A stretch of 64,000 nucleotides of DNA, taken from assembly GCF_900103485.1 (NCBI RefSeq), contig NZ_FNHW01000001.1, positions 2,067,057 through 2,131,056 on the forward strand. Direction: 5' to 3'. Numbering within the stretch: position 1 is the stretch's first letter; every line of letters starts with the position of its first letter. Below, in pieces: positions 18,987 through 28,513 of this stretch. The notes under the pieces are model-generated. The model saw nothing but the letters and a program-made list of their open reading frames with translations, was not told where the DNA came from and made no database searches. The position numbers and the translations under genes are program-made. The DNA is from Fictibacillus solisalsi (GTDB lineage: Bacteria > Bacillota > Bacilli > Bacillales > Fictibacillaceae).

Positions 18987-20006
18987 TTATTTTAAGGTAT
19001 CGAGGAACCTCGTATAGGAAATGAAACTGTCGAGTACCGCTTGTTGGAGCTGCCAGTCAACTTCCTTTGAACGTGTACCGGTCAGCTTACCCAGAGCTGC
19101 AGAGATTTGCTGTTCATAAGCCTTTGCCGCTTTTCTCTGCTTCGATGGCCATTTTTCATCCTGCTTGTCACCATACTCCTTCCATCCTTCATAATCCTGC
19201 TTAATGGATGCTTTTGCTTTTTTACTCAGTTCAGGCACCTGGGAAAGTGTGATCACATTTTGCAGCAAAATCTTGCCGTTAACGATAAATGGCTCATCCA
19301 TTTTTTGCGTGATTTTCAAGTTGGAATACGTGGCATCAAGTTGTTTCTGCCACACATCTACACCCTGCAATTGATACGTATCTGCAAGAGATTTTGCCTG
19401 TTCCTTCTTATTGCCGAGCCCAATCAGAACAGAATAATTTGCTCCTTGTTTATAAATGGCCGCTGCATACCCCTGTTCTTTAAGCCTTGAACTGACCTCC
19501 TCCGCCTTTTTTTCAGTGGAGAACAGTCCGTTCTGTACCGCATGAAAGTTCAAAGGAACGCTGGCGATGGTCGCCGGTGCGCTCGCTGTGGAATTGAGTT
19601 TGGCCTGCCGGGAGGAGACGATCTGAGCTTCGGTAGACGCCGACTCGCCCGTAAAAAGCATAAGAATAATTGCTCCAAACGTGCAGCCGGTGATAATGGC
19701 CGCTATAGCGGCTGTCATCCAGGGTTTCGAAAATGGGGTTGTGTTTCTTTTTCTTCTGAGCAGAAGCATTCGTCGTTTATTTCCAAGCTTCTTTAGGGCA
19801 GAAGGACGGGGCACAGGGTTTAATACCTTTTTAAAATCCAGTACTTTTCCGGACTCTTCACCTTCAATGATTTCCCAGGCTGCCTTATCCTCTGTATAAA
19901 CAGCCGCGGCAATTTCCTTTGTGCTCGCTTCCTGTTCGTTCTTCCCTTCTTTGCAGGAAGTGGCTTTGCCGTTGATCAGTACTGTAACCGGCTTTTGCTC
20001 CTTCAT
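18987..20006 (-). CDS. spoIIB: Stage II sporulation protein SpoIIB
   Basis: 339 residues. Helps start septal peptidoglycan degradation at the onset of engulfment and localises to the polar septum. Architecture: acidic/charged cytoplasmic part (1-95), one membrane helix (PWMTAAIAAIITGCTFGAIILMLF, about 105-128), linker, and a SPOR domain (about 165-240, VPLNFHAVQNGLFSTEKK onward) that binds denuded glycan. The ATG at 20006 stands nine nt after AAAGGAG; the open frame upstream to 20066 lacks one. The family diverges fast, so the call relies on order (maf, spoIIB, comC) as well as the domains. Confidence 0.86.
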   Translation of the reverse strand: MKEQKPVTVLINGKATSCKEGKNEQEASTKEIAAAVYTEDKAAWEIIEGEESGKVLDFKKVLNPVPRPSALKKLGNKRRMLLLRRKRNTTPFSKPWMTAAIAAIITGCTFGAIILMLFTGESASTEAQIVSSRQAKLNSTASAPATIASVPLNFHAVQNGLFSTEKKAEEVSSRLKEQGYAAAIYKQGANYSVLIGLGNKKEQAKSLADTYQLQGVDVWQKQLDATYSNLKITQKMDEPFIVNGKILLQNVITLSQVPELSKKAKASIKQDYEGWKEYGDKQDEKWPSKQRKAAKAYEQQISAALGKLTGTRSKEVDWQLQQAVLDSFISYTRFLDTLK

Positions 20007-20100
20007 GTCTATCCGCTCCTTTGTTCTATCATCTAGTAAACAGGATATGCCCTGTGCCGATTTCATAGAACAAAAAGAAGGATTAATAGAATAAACTTCT

Positions 20101-20847
20101 TTAATGAATCCGACTGAAATAAAAGCCTGCTATCTCTTCATAAAAAAAGTAGGACAAAAGGATTCCTGCTGCCAGAAAAGGACCAAATGGGATACGCTGT
20201 TTCCTGTTCAGGCGTTTTAAAGCTAAACCGGCAGTACCAAAAACGGCACCCAAAAAGAGAGCGAGCATAAAAGCAAGCAGGACGGCCTTCCACCCAAGAA
20301 CAATACCGGCAACCCCCATCAGCTTTATATCTCCTCCTCCCATACCTCCTCCTGATGTGGCTGCAATGGTATATAGAAGCCCGAATCCGAGCAAAAACCC
20401 GAAAAGGGGATCCCATGCCGAGCCAATCTGGACCCAGGATCGAAGAAGGATAAAGAGCCCCCCGAAAAACAACAGAATACAGTCAGGGATGACCATATAC
20501 ACCAGGTCGGAGACCGTGATAATGGCCAGCATGGAAATGAGTGACCATATAAGGAGCAATTCAAAGGACCAGTCCAGCAAAAGCAGCGAAAACATAAAAA
20601 GCAAACCCGTAAGCAGCTCTGTTACCGGGTAAAGAATCAGGATTTTCTCTTTGCATCCTCTGCAACTCCCCCGTTGAATCACCCAGGATACCACCGGAAT
20701 CATCTCATACCAGCCAAGCTTCCGATCACAGGCGGGACAGCTGGAACCAGGATATACAATCGATTTCTTTTGCGGAATCCGGAGCCCCGCAACATTGCAA
20801 AACGACCCGATAACCAGCCCAATAAATAAAATAAAGGCATTTTCCAA
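20101..20847 (-). CDS. comC: Prepilin peptidase ComC
   Basis: 248 residues, about seven to eight membrane helices. Processes and methylates the type IV pilin-like ComG proteins needed for DNA uptake. The two CxxC pairs of the cytoplasmic zinc loop (CPACDRKLGW and CRGCKEKI), the first catalytic aspartate in SDLVYMVIPD and the second in GGGMGGGDIKLMG are intact, so the enzyme should be active. The start is a TTG at 20847 behind GGAGATGG, somewhat distant. I did not find a clear ComK box. Confidence 0.93.
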   Translation of the reverse strand: MENAFILFIGLVIGSFCNVAGLRIPQKKSIVYPGSSCPACDRKLGWYEMIPVVSWVIQRGSCRGCKEKILILYPVTELLTGLLFMFSLLLLDWSFELLLIWSLISMLAIITVSDLVYMVIPDCILLFFGGLFILLRSWVQIGSAWDPLFGFLLGFGLLYTIAATSGGGMGGGDIKLMGVAGIVLGWKAVLLAFMLALFLGAVFGTAGLALKRLNRKQRIPFGPFLAAGILLSYFFYEEIAGFYFSRIH

Positions 20848-20924
20848 TTGGTCACACCATCTCCAATCATCTTTTACAACCTATGTTTACTTTACTATCG
20901 GACATTTGGCAGGAGAGTTTATAT

Positions 20925-22226
20925 TCACTCTTTAATGGCTATAAAAAAAGCTTTCACCTTTCCAATAAAATACAGAGAACCAGTGACAAGAAGCACTTCT
21001 TCCTCCTTTGTGGATTGCAGGAGGTGCTTCAGTGCTTCCTGCCAGTTTTCCGTATATGTTTTTTTAACCATTGCACTTTTCTCAAAAAGTGCTTTTCCAC
21101 AGTCTGCACGTGGGTGTTCAAAACCTGTAAAGGTAATGGAAGAACTGATTTTCTCCAACGGCTTCAGCATTTCTCCAGTATCTTTATCCTTCAATGCTGC
21201 AAAAAGAACATGAACGCTTCTGCCGCCAAAGTGGCTTTTCAGTGTCTCACCCAACGCGCGAATGCCTTCAGGATTATGTGCTCCATCGAGAATAATAGTT
21301 GGCACACCTTCCAGCACCTCAAATCTTCCAGGCCATCGCGCCTTTTTAAGTCCCGAAATGACAGAATCCTCATCAATAACCCAGTTCATTTCGTGTTTTA
21401 AAAGATCAACCGCCATTAATGAAAGGCCAGCATTTCTTACTTGATGCTCACCTGCCATCCCTAATTCCACTTGTCTTCTTTTGGAATAAAAAGAGCTGAA
21501 TGAAAAAATCTCTTTCCCTCCTCCACTTCTTTCAGAAAGAACACTGAACTCGTGTCCAAGCCGGAAGCATGGGGAGGAACATTGGGTGGCACGCTGTTCA
21601 ATGACAGCTGCAGCCTCTGCCTGCCCAACGGCTGTGATTATCGGAACACCGTTTTTAATGATTCCTGCCTTGTGGGACGATATTTCTGAAAGTGTCGAAC
21701 CGAGCATGTTCATATGATCATAGCCGATACTGGTGATCACCGAAAGAACCGGCGTAATAACATTGGTTGCATCCGTTGTGCCCCCGAGCCCCGTCTCTAT
21801 TAAACAAAGATCGGTGGAGGATTGGTGAAAATACATAAACGCCGCCGCTGTCACCACTTCAAACTCGGACAGGCTGCCAAGACCGTCCTCTTCAAGTTCA
21901 GAAATCAACGGTTTCATCTGGTCAAGGATTTCTTTCAGTTCCCGGTCTGAAACCATCGTTCCATTGATTTGCATATGCTCCCTGACATTCACAAGGAACG
22001 GAGAAGTAAACGTACCGACCCTGTATCCCTGCTCTATGAGGATGGAAGCCATCATTTGGATGGTGGATCCCTTACCGTTTGTACCTGCCACATGAATGCA
22101 GGTAAGCTTCGTTTCCGGATGGTCCAGTTTTTGAAGGACGGACCTCATTCGTTCAAGACCCATCTTCATTTCCCCGGTATTTTTCAGCTGCAGGTATTCA
22201 TTGATATCCTTATAGGATGTAAACAC
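20925..22226 (-). CDS. folC: Bifunctional folylpolyglutamate/dihydrofolate synthase
   Basis: 433 residues. Adds glutamates to folates (and glutamate to dihydropteroate). The P-loop HVAGTNGKGSTIQMM (about 45-59), the omega-loop region TSPFLVNVREHMQING (about 73-90), ETGLGGTTDATNVI (about 145-158) and ILDGAHNPEG in the C-terminal domain are typical. The GTG at 22226 stands eight nt after AAAGGAGG. In B. subtilis valS-folC are adjacent and collinear; here two plus-strand genes separate them. Confidence 0.96.
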   Translation of the reverse strand: MFTSYKDINEYLQLKNTGEMKMGLERMRSVLQKLDHPETKLTCIHVAGTNGKGSTIQMMASILIEQGYRVGTFTSPFLVNVREHMQINGTMVSDRELKEILDQMKPLISELEEDGLGSLSEFEVVTAAAFMYFHQSSTDLCLIETGLGGTTDATNVITPVLSVITSIGYDHMNMLGSTLSEISSHKAGIIKNGVPIITAVGQAEAAAVIEQRATQCSSPCFRLGHEFSVLSERSGGGKEIFSFSSFYSKRRQVELGMAGEHQVRNAGLSLMAVDLLKHEMNWVIDEDSVISGLKKARWPGRFEVLEGVPTIILDGAHNPEGIRALGETLKSHFGGRSVHVLFAALKDKDTGEMLKPLEKISSSITFTGFEHPRADCGKALFEKSAMVKKTYTENWQEALKHLLQSTKEEEVLLVTGSLYFIGKVKAFFIAIKE

Positions 22227-22245
22227 ATCTGCTTCCTCCTTTTTA

Positions 22246-22274
22246 TTGTGATATCTCTACGAGAAGGATAAAAT
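22246..22274 (+). promoter_or_regulatory. Candidate sigma-A promoter of the ATP-grasp pair
   Basis: TTGTGA, 17 nt, TAAAAT lies about 55 nt before the first ATP-grasp start, on the plus strand and immediately outside the folC ribosome binding site. It suggests vegetative expression. Confidence 0.5.
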
Positions 22275-22327
22275 AAAATAGACTTTTACTTAGCTTTTGA
22301 ATAGCTATGGATATACGGAGGAATACC

Positions 22328-23221
22328 ATGTCACAAATTTCCTGCTGGATTATTTATAACGGCAACCTGCCGCAAAAGAAATTTATGGATTTTGCCCGAT
22401 GGACGGCGTCAGCTGCCCGAAAGAAAGGAATCAAACCTACTATCATCAAAAACAATGATTTGCTTGTTTCGTTTAAGAAGGGAACACCTTTTCTTGCCGG
22501 GCGTTTAAAAGAAGAACGGCCGGACTTTGTTCTTTTTGGCGATAAAGATATCTTTCTTGCAAGACAGCTCGAAAACCAGGGAATACCGGTCTTTAACTCT
22601 GCAGACTCGATTGAAATCTGCGACAACAAGTCAAGGATGTATCAGACGCTTGCCAACCATGGCATCCTGTTTCCAAAAACCATTATAGCACCTAAAGTAT
22701 TCGGTGAACTTTACGATGACAGCCATTACGCTACGGTGATCAAGGAAATCGGATTTCCGATGGTCGTAAAGGAAGCGTATGGATCATTTGGCATGCAGGT
22801 TCACCTTGTCCAAAATGAAGTGGAACTGCTTGCTTTGATGAAGATATTAAAAAACACAGAGTATGTATTTCAGGAGATGGTTGTCTCAAGCTACGGCCGC
22901 GATGTCCGGATCAATATTGTGGGCGGAAAAGCGGTGGCTTCCATGCTGCGATATTCAGATACAGATTTTCGCGCCAATGTCAGTTTCGGCGGAAAAACAG
23001 AGCCTTATACTCCGACCAGAGAGCAGGAAGAGCTGGCTGCCGCCTGTGCAGAGGCAGCAGGAACTGCCTTTGCGGGAGTGGACCTGCTTTTTGGTGAAGA
23101 CGGCACCCCAATTGTTTGTGAAATCAATTCCAACGCCCATATTCGAAGCATTTTTGATTGTACTGGAATTGATGTTGCCGACGATATGATGAATCACATT
23201 TTAAGGACAATTCAATCATGA
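22328..23221 (+). CDS. RimK-type ATP-grasp ligase, first of tandem pair
   Basis: 297 residues. Pre-ATP-grasp domain (1-100) followed by an ATP-grasp fold with FPMVVKEAYGSFGMQVHLV (ATP lysine and glycine loop, about 142-160), QEMVVSSYGRDVRINIVGG (about 185-205), the RimK signature DFRANVSFGGKTEPY, and the magnesium-binding set in GVDLL and CEINSN. RimK-family enzymes form amide bonds, often attaching glutamate to proteins or small molecules; the substrate here is unknown. The ATG at 22328 follows CGGAGG by six nt, so an ATG seven codons earlier is rejected. The gene is coupled to the next by an ATGA overlap and points away from folC. Confidence 0.85.
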   Translation: MSQISCWIIYNGNLPQKKFMDFARWTASAARKKGIKPTIIKNNDLLVSFKKGTPFLAGRLKEERPDFVLFGDKDIFLARQLENQGIPVFNSADSIEICDNKSRMYQTLANHGILFPKTIIAPKVFGELYDDSHYATVIKEIGFPMVVKEAYGSFGMQVHLVQNEVELLALMKILKNTEYVFQEMVVSSYGRDVRINIVGGKAVASMLRYSDTDFRANVSFGGKTEPYTPTREQEELAAACAEAAGTAFAGVDLLFGEDGTPIVCEINSNAHIRSIFDCTGIDVADDMMNHILRTIQS

Positions 23222-24090
23222 AAGCAGGCTGGTTAATATACAGTGAACCGGACGCTGTAAAAAACGCTTCCTTTATCGGCTGGCTTAAAGCGGAAGCAGC
23301 CTTGGCCGGTCTTTCGCTTGAATTGAAGTTTGCGGAGAAGTTTGCCTTTGGAGTTAAGGATAACAAACTCTCTTTGTACTATGACTTAAAAGAGATGAAA
23401 TTGCCGCACTTTGCTGTCGTCCGTACCATTCAGCCCCTTCTCTCCCGACAGCTGGATAAAATGGGACTCAAGCTCTTTAATTCCTCATCGGTTTCAGCTG
23501 TGGCCAATGACAAAGCACGGACCCACCAGCTCCTTGCTGAAGCGGGCATCCCGATGATGGACACTATTTTCATACATCCCTCTTTTTTTCAGATGCAATC
23601 GATGCCTTTTGATTTTCCTTTGGTGGCTAAGCTTTCTTCAGGAAGAGGGGGCCAACAGGTTCATCTTGTGAGTACAGATAAAGATCTTCAAAATGCATTG
23701 TCTACACATCCCGAGCAAGAATGGATCCTTCAAAAATTAGCGCCAGATGCCGGGAAGGATGTCAGGGTATTTGTCGTCGGCAACAAAATTGCAGGTGCCG
23801 TTCTCCGAAGTTCATCGAATGATTTCAGGGCAAACTATTCGCTCGGCGGCCAGGCGGAATTTTATCATCTGCAGCCCGAACAGACCGCCCTCGTTGAACG
23901 AATCCTTTCTTGTTTTGATATTGGAATGGCCGGCATCGATTTTCTTCTAGATGAAAAAGGAGCTTTTATCTTTAATGAGGTGGAAGATGTGGTCGGAAGC
24001 AGGACACTCAGCGCTACTTCCGACATTAATATCGCCAGACTTTATATGGAGCATATCGCCGCGAACTTAAAAGAGCCTGAAAGTGATTAA
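23218..24090 (+). CDS. RimK-type ATP-grasp ligase, second of tandem pair
   Basis: 290 residues, a paralogue of the preceding gene with the same order of motifs: FPLVAKLSSGRGGQQVHLV (about 137-155), KDVRVFVVGNKIAGAVLRSS, DFRANYSLGGQAEFYH, GIDFLL. The C-terminal metal-binding motif differs: NEVEDVVGSRTL, where classical RimK has E-x-N, so a magnesium ligand Asn is replaced by Glu. It starts inside the stop of its partner (ATGA), so the two products are probably made in equal amounts and may form a heteromeric ligase. Substrate unknown; neighbours folC and valS are not evidence for function because they are transcribed the other way. Confidence 0.82.
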   Translation: MKAGWLIYSEPDAVKNASFIGWLKAEAALAGLSLELKFAEKFAFGVKDNKLSLYYDLKEMKLPHFAVVRTIQPLLSRQLDKMGLKLFNSSSVSAVANDKARTHQLLAEAGIPMMDTIFIHPSFFQMQSMPFDFPLVAKLSSGRGGQQVHLVSTDKDLQNALSTHPEQEWILQKLAPDAGKDVRVFVVGNKIAGAVLRSSSNDFRANYSLGGQAEFYHLQPEQTALVERILSCFDIGMAGIDFLLDEKGAFIFNEVEDVVGSRTLSATSDINIARLYMEHIAANLKEPESD

Positions 24091-24110
24091 CCACTTTCAG
24101 GCTCCTTTTT
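24073..24110. terminator. Bidirectional terminator between ATP-grasp pair and valS
   Basis: GAGCCTGAAAGTG and CACTTTCAGGCTC form a 13-pair stem, with TTTTTT on the plus side. The left arm encodes the last residues of the second ATP-grasp protein. The valS stop is only a few bases further on. Confidence 0.88.
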
Positions 24111-26758
24111 TACGCTTTTAATTCCTGAATACGCTGAAGAACTTTCTCGCGTTTCTCGCTGTAGTCTTTTTCTTTCGCCCGTTCTTCTTCAATTACTTTC
24201 TCAGGCGCTTTTTTCATAAAGCCTTCGTTGCCCAATTTCTTTTGAACACGCTCGACTTCTTTGTTGTATTTTTCAACTTCTTTTTCAAGGCGCTGAATTT
24301 CTTCTTCAAGATTGATCAGTCCTTCAAGCGGAAGATACATTTCTACTCCCGTAAGAACCGCACTCATGGATTTATCCGGTGCTGATAGTCCAGTTCCCAG
24401 CTTCAATGAACTTGGGTTACAGAATTTCTCAAGGTACGCACGATTGGCTTCCAATGCTTGCAGAACCTCTCCACTCTTCGCGTTGATCTGGAGTTCGATC
24501 GGTTTGCTTGGAGCGACATTCATTTCAGAACGTATGTTGCGGACGGTTCGAATCATCTCGGTCACCAGGTTCATATCCTGAGCCGCTTCAGGGAAGTGGA
24601 GATCTTCACGTTTCTTCGGCCATTCTGCAACTGTAATGGACTCACCTTTGTGGGGAAGGTGCTGCCAAATTTCCTCGGTAATAAATGGCATAATCGGATG
24701 GAGGAGACGCAGCGTGCGATCCAGAACATATGCCAGTACGGAACGGGTGGTCTGCTTAGCTGCCTCGTCTTCGCCGTATAGCGGCAATTTCGCCATTTCG
24801 ATATACCAGTCACACAAGTCATCCCAGATAAAGTTGTACATAAGACGCCCAACTTCACCAAATTCGTACGTATCAATCAGCCTTGTCACATTTTCTGCTG
24901 TTTCATTGAACCGCGTTAAAATCCATTTGTCCGCCAGATTCAGGTCACCAGTCAAATCAATTTCTTCCTCTTTTAAGCCATTCATATTCATGAGGGCAAA
25001 GCGGGAAGCGTTCCAGATTTTATTTGCAAAGTTCCAAGTGGATTCTACCTTTTCCCAATAGAAACGAAGATCATTCCCCGGTGAGCTACCAGTGGAAAGG
25101 AAAAAACGAAGCGCATCGGCACCATACTTTTCAATTACATCCATCGGATCGACACCGTTTCCGAGTGACTTACTCATTTTGCGTCCTTCTGAGTCACGGA
25201 TCAGGCCGTGGATGAGAACATCGTTAAATGGGCGTTTGCCAGTGAACTCCATCCCCTGGAAGATCATGCGGGCAACCCAGAAATAGATGATGTCATAGCC
25301 TGTTACAAGTGCATTGGTAGGATAGTACCGTTTGAAATCAATCGAATCCTCATCCGGCCAGCCCATTGTGGAGAACGGCCAAAGTGCGGAAGAAAACCAG
25401 GTATCAAGAACATCCGTATCTTGTTCCCAGTTATCCACGTCTTGGGGTTCCTCATGACCGACGTAAACTTCACCTGTTTCCTTATGATACCAGGCCGGGA
25501 TTCTGTGCCCCCACCACAGCTGTCTTGAGATGCACCAGTCGCGGATATTCTCAATCCAGTGCAGGTAGGTTTTTTCAAAACGGTCCGGCACGAAGTTCAC
25601 TTTTTCTTCTGTTTTTTGAAGCTCGATCGCTTTCTCGGCCAATGGCTTCATTTTTACAAACCATTGAGTGGATAGATAAGGCTCAACAACAGCACCGCTT
25701 CTCTCGGAATGTCCGACAGAATGCATATGCTCTTCAATCTTGAACAATACACCCGCATCCTGAAGATCGTTCACGATTTGTTTTCGGCATTCGAAGCGGT
25801 CCATGCCTTGATAGTCGCCTGCATTTTGGTTCATTTTTCCGGATTCATCCATAACGAGGACACGTTCAAGATTGTGGCGGTTTCCAATCTCAAAGTCATT
25901 CGGATCATGAGCTGGTGTGATTTTCACCGCACCCGAGCCAAATTCCATATCGACATAATCGTCTCCTACAATCTCAATCTCGCGGCCTACAATTGGCAAA
26001 ATCGCTTTTTTGCCGATGAGGTGCTTGTAACGGTCATCTTCCGGGTGAACAGCGATTGCTGTATCCCCAAGCATGGTTTCCGGGCGGGTGGTTGCCACTT
26101 CGATATGGCCGGACCCATCCGCCAAAGGATATTTCATATGGTAGAACGCACCTTGAACATCCTTGTAGATCACTTCGATGTCAGAGAGCGCTGTTTTCGT
26201 CTCTGGGTCCCAGTTGATGATATATTCCCCACGGTAAATTAAACCTTTTTTGTAAAGGGTGACGAATACTTCACGGACAGCGTCGGACAACCCTTCGTCA
26301 AGTGTAAAGCGCTCGCGGGAATAATCGAGGCCAAGACCCAGCTTTGCCCATTGCTTTCGGATAAATTCTGCGTACTCGCCCTTCCACTCCCAGGCTTTCT
26401 CCAGAAACTTTTCCCGTCCCAAGTCATACCGGGAAGTACCCTGTTCACGGAGCTTTGCCTCGACTTTCGCCTGAGTCGCAATTCCCGCATGGTCCATTCC
26501 TGGCAGCCATAATACATCATAGCCCTGCATCCGTTTGGCACGGCTCAAGATATCTTGCAGGGTAGTGTCCCATGCATGCCCGAGGTGCAGCTTACCGGTA
26601 ACGTTTGGCGGCGGAATTACGATGGAGTATGGTGTTTTCTCCTCATCGCCTGTTGCTTCAAAAAATTTGCCGTCCACCCAGTACTTGTACCAGGTTTCTT
26701 CGGTTGCCTTCGGATCATATTTCGTCGGCATTGAAAGTTCTTGTTTTTCCGTCGACAT
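24110..26758 (-). CDS. valS: Valyl-tRNA synthetase
   Basis: 882 residues, class I aminoacyl-tRNA synthetase charging tRNA-Val. HIGH motif in [15 protein letters not shown] (about 45-58), editing (CP1) domain, KMSKS motif in [15 protein letters not shown] (about 520-534), anticodon-binding domain and the C-terminal arm-like coiled coil (about 815-880, [19 protein letters not shown]). The ATG at 26758 follows GAAGGAGG; an earlier in-frame ATG overlaps that site. Controlled by the T-box leader upstream. Confidence 0.98.
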   Translation of the reverse strand: MSTEKQELSMPTKYDPKATEETWYKYWVDGKFFEATGDEEKTPYSIVIPPPNVTGKLHLGHAWDTTLQDILSRAKRMQGYDVLWLPGMDHAGIATQAKVEAKLREQGTSRYDLGREKFLEKAWEWKGEYAEFIRKQWAKLGLGLDYSRERFTLDEGLSDAVREVFVTLYKKGLIYRGEYIINWDPETKTALSDIEVIYKDVQGAFYHMKYPLADGSGHIEVATTRPETMLGDTAIAVHPEDDRYKHLIGKKAILPIVGREIEIVGDDYVDMEFGSGAVKITPAHDPNDFEIGNRHNLERVLVMDESGKMNQNAGDYQGMDRFECRKQIVNDLQDAGVLFKIEEHMHSVGHSERSGAVVEPYLSTQWFVKMKPLAEKAIELQKTEEKVNFVPDRFEKTYLHWIENIRDWCISRQLWWGHRIPAWYHKETGEVYVGHEEPQDVDNWEQDTDVLDTWFSSALWPFSTMGWPDEDSIDFKRYYPTNALVTGYDIIYFWVARMIFQGMEFTGKRPFNDVLIHGLIRDSEGRKMSKSLGNGVDPMDVIEKYGADALRFFLSTGSSPGNDLRFYWEKVESTWNFANKIWNASRFALMNMNGLKEEEIDLTGDLNLADKWILTRFNETAENVTRLIDTYEFGEVGRLMYNFIWDDLCDWYIEMAKLPLYGEDEAAKQTTRSVLAYVLDRTLRLLHPIMPFITEEIWQHLPHKGESITVAEWPKKREDLHFPEAAQDMNLVTEMIRTVRNIRSEMNVAPSKPIELQINAKSGEVLQALEANRAYLEKFCNPSSLKLGTGLSAPDKSMSAVLTGVEMYLPLEGLINLEEEIQRLEKEVEKYNKEVERVQKKLGNEGFMKKAPEKVIEEERAKEKDYSEKREKVLQRIQELKA

Positions 26759-26784
26759 GAATGTCTCCTCCTTCATCTTTCCAA

Positions 26785-27062
26785 TAAAAAAAGCCCCTCC
26801 GTCTCAAAGGACGAAAGAAGCATGTTCGCGGTACCACCTTTGTTTGCAAAAAGCAAAAACATGGCTTTTTGCACACTCATTGACGGATAACGGTTTTTGC
26901 CGTCTTCTTCTAAAAAGAACAAACTCTTTTCAAAGAAGCTGCTCCAGGGCGACCTTCCAGCGCTGTTTCCTTAGAAAATCTCTCAGCTTTGATTTTCCTC
27001 TCTTTAAGGACAGTCGGTGTACTCTTCCCTTTCAACGCAATTCATATCATTTTATTGATCAT
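26785..27062 (-). promoter_or_regulatory. T-box riboswitch of valS (tRNA-Val sensing)
   Basis: On the minus strand the leader has an AGAGAGGA apical region of stem I, a candidate specifier GTC (26951-26953, valine) followed by a purine, the T-box AAAGGTGGTACCGCG (around 26830), and a terminator stem of GCTTCTTTCGTC with GACGGAGGGGC followed by seven Ts at 26785-26818. Uncharged tRNA-Val should pair with the specifier and the T-box and favour the antiterminator, raising valS expression. Confidence 0.9.
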
Positions 27063-27229
27063 ATCCTATTTTAACTAGTGAATCGGGAAAACGTCAATAG
27101 CTTTCCCCTTTGTTGTAACAATTATTCTATTCACCCAAAACAAAATGGTGCATTCACGGTTTTATTCACACTGGAGAACGCTAATGAATAACCTGGTTAT
27201 TAACCCAGATGAACGAAGGAAGGATTATG
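27063..27229. other. Intergenic between valS leader and small membrane gene
   Basis: About 165 bases that should hold the divergent promoters of the valS leader (minus) and of the small ORF (plus). I find no confident promoter match and no other feature. Confidence 0.3.
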
Positions 27230-27445
27230 ATGCCAAGACGCTATTTTAAAAGAAACCGAAGACCGCCATTTAAATTCCAGGTGCCTGAATGGCTGCGGGC
27301 CGCACGGGACGTGGTCAGCCAATTTACCATACCGCTTATTGTATTCCAAATTATCCGTACCATCCTTTTTCCGTCCGGCATTGACTTCATGATTATTCTT
27401 ATCCTGGCTATTCTGCATTTTTGTTTTTCCTATGAAGTCCTGTAA
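27230..27445 (+). CDS. Small basic two-helix membrane protein, unrecognised
   Basis: 71 residues (72 if the ATG one codon earlier is used), starting MPRRYFKRNRRPPFKF. The Shine-Dalgarno GAAGGAAGG precedes it at six nt. The first 25 residues are very basic (eight Arg/Lys in sixteen); then come hydrophobic stretches FTIPLIVFQIIRTILF and DFMIILILAILHFCFSYEVL, suggesting a membrane hairpin with a positively charged cytoplasmic N-terminus. I do not recognise the family. It lies on the strand opposite to valS and ysxE and ends just before the ysxE terminator. Good ribosome binding site and reasonable composition argue that it is real. Confidence 0.6.
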   Translation: MPRRYFKRNRRPPFKFQVPEWLRAARDVVSQFTIPLIVFQIIRTILFPSGIDFMIILILAILHFCFSYEVL

Positions 27446-27446
27446 A

Positions 27447-27482
27447 TCAAAAAGATCACATATAGAAATCTATATGTGATCA
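27447..27482 (-). terminator. Terminator overlapping the ysxE stop codon
   Basis: GATCACATATAG and CTATATGTGATC (12 pairs) are followed by TTTTTGATTT on the minus strand. The 5' arm encodes the last three residues and the TAG stop of ysxE. Confidence 0.85.
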
Positions 27483-28513
27483 GTGTTTATATTGGTATCC
27501 AGAGGCTGGGGTGGCGGTGGTGTCAGGATCAGGTCACAGAAGTCACGGATATGCCGCATTGCCGAAATCCGCTTTTCAAGTCTGTGGACAAACTCAATTT
27601 GACTGTACCGCTCCCTTTGATGCCGATATAAATCAACGGAGTGAAAAAGGGGTTCAGGATAGCTGATATAGCTGACGAGCAGGCTTTTTTCCTCGTCCAG
27701 GAGCGGGATATGCCTCTGATACAGCGATAAAAGCCGTCCTCCCTCTTCCTTCGTCCAGTTTGAAAGGTGTACTGCTTTTCTAAAAAAGACCGCCAAATCT
27801 CTTACAGGCGTATCCAAAACAGCTTTCTCAAAGTTTAAAAGATGCGGCTCTCCGTGATGGGAATATAACAAATGATTACGCGAGAGTTTGCCGTGGCACA
27901 GCACACTTCGGTACCGCTTTTCGGAATGACACGCATCATACCAGTCCTTCAGACGACGTTTGGCGTCTTCAGCCATTCTCATCATATGATGGAAATGGCT
28001 CAAATAGGTCAGTTCAAAAGGAGACATATACGGCATGCGTTCGGACTCTTCCGCAAACCGTTCCATCTCAAGCTGCCGGGACTCCCAGCGCTGCATCAAA
28101 TACTGAAACGAATGATCTACCACTTCAGGAGAGAAGTCCTGCTCCTTGAGCGTCAAGAAATGGATCTTGCCGATCTCTTCAATGATCGCTTCTTCCCTTG
28201 TTAATCCAAACCGGTCTCCCCCCGCAAACCAGGGCATCAGGTAATAGGTTCTGTTGCCATATTGCACCGTATAGTCTCCGTACTTTGTAGGATAGAGCGG
28301 GACAATTTGGTGATAGCCGATTTCGGACAACCTGTGGATCACATGAGTAAACCAGCTCGCTTCTTCTTCATTCAATGAGGTTTCTTTCAGCGCAAATGTC
28401 CCTCTTCTGGAAATTACCTTTTTGACTTTGCCTACTTCCTCAATTTTTTCGGGATAGAGATCATATTGAAACAGAATCGGACCATAATTAACCGTTTCGT
28501 TTGAATGGCTCAC
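27470..28513 (-). CDS. ysxE: Spore coat protein YsxE (CotS-like kinase fold)
   Basis: 347 residues, CotS/YutH/YsxE family with an aminoglycoside-phosphotransferase-like fold. The place of the catalytic loop is LCHGKLSRNHLLY, where the usual HGD is HGK, and the metal aspartate of IDF/IDW is replaced in HLLNFEKAVLDTPVRDLAVF, so it looks like a pseudokinase with a structural role in the coat. Start is a GTG in a GTGA overlap with the preceding gene. The gene lies downstream of spoVID, as in B. subtilis, but with one gene inserted between. Confidence 0.88.
   Translation of the reverse strand: MSHSNETVNYGPILFQYDLYPEKIEEVGKVKKVISRRGTFALKETSLNEEEASWFTHVIHRLSEIGYHQIVPLYPTKYGDYTVQYGNRTYYLMPWFAGGDRFGLTREEAIIEEIGKIHFLTLKEQDFSPEVVDHSFQYLMQRWESRQLEMERFAEESERMPYMSPFELTYLSHFHHMMRMAEDAKRRLKDWYDACHSEKRYRSVLCHGKLSRNHLLYSHHGEPHLLNFEKAVLDTPVRDLAVFFRKAVHLSNWTKEEGGRLLSLYQRHIPLLDEEKSLLVSYISYPEPLFHSVDLYRHQRERYSQIEFVHRLEKRISAMRHIRDFCDLILTPPPPQPLDTNINTDHI

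Noticed and set aside
20848-20930. ComK box before comC
   Set aside because: No pair of AAAA-N5-TTTT motifs with the right spacing could be found; the region is simply AT-rich.
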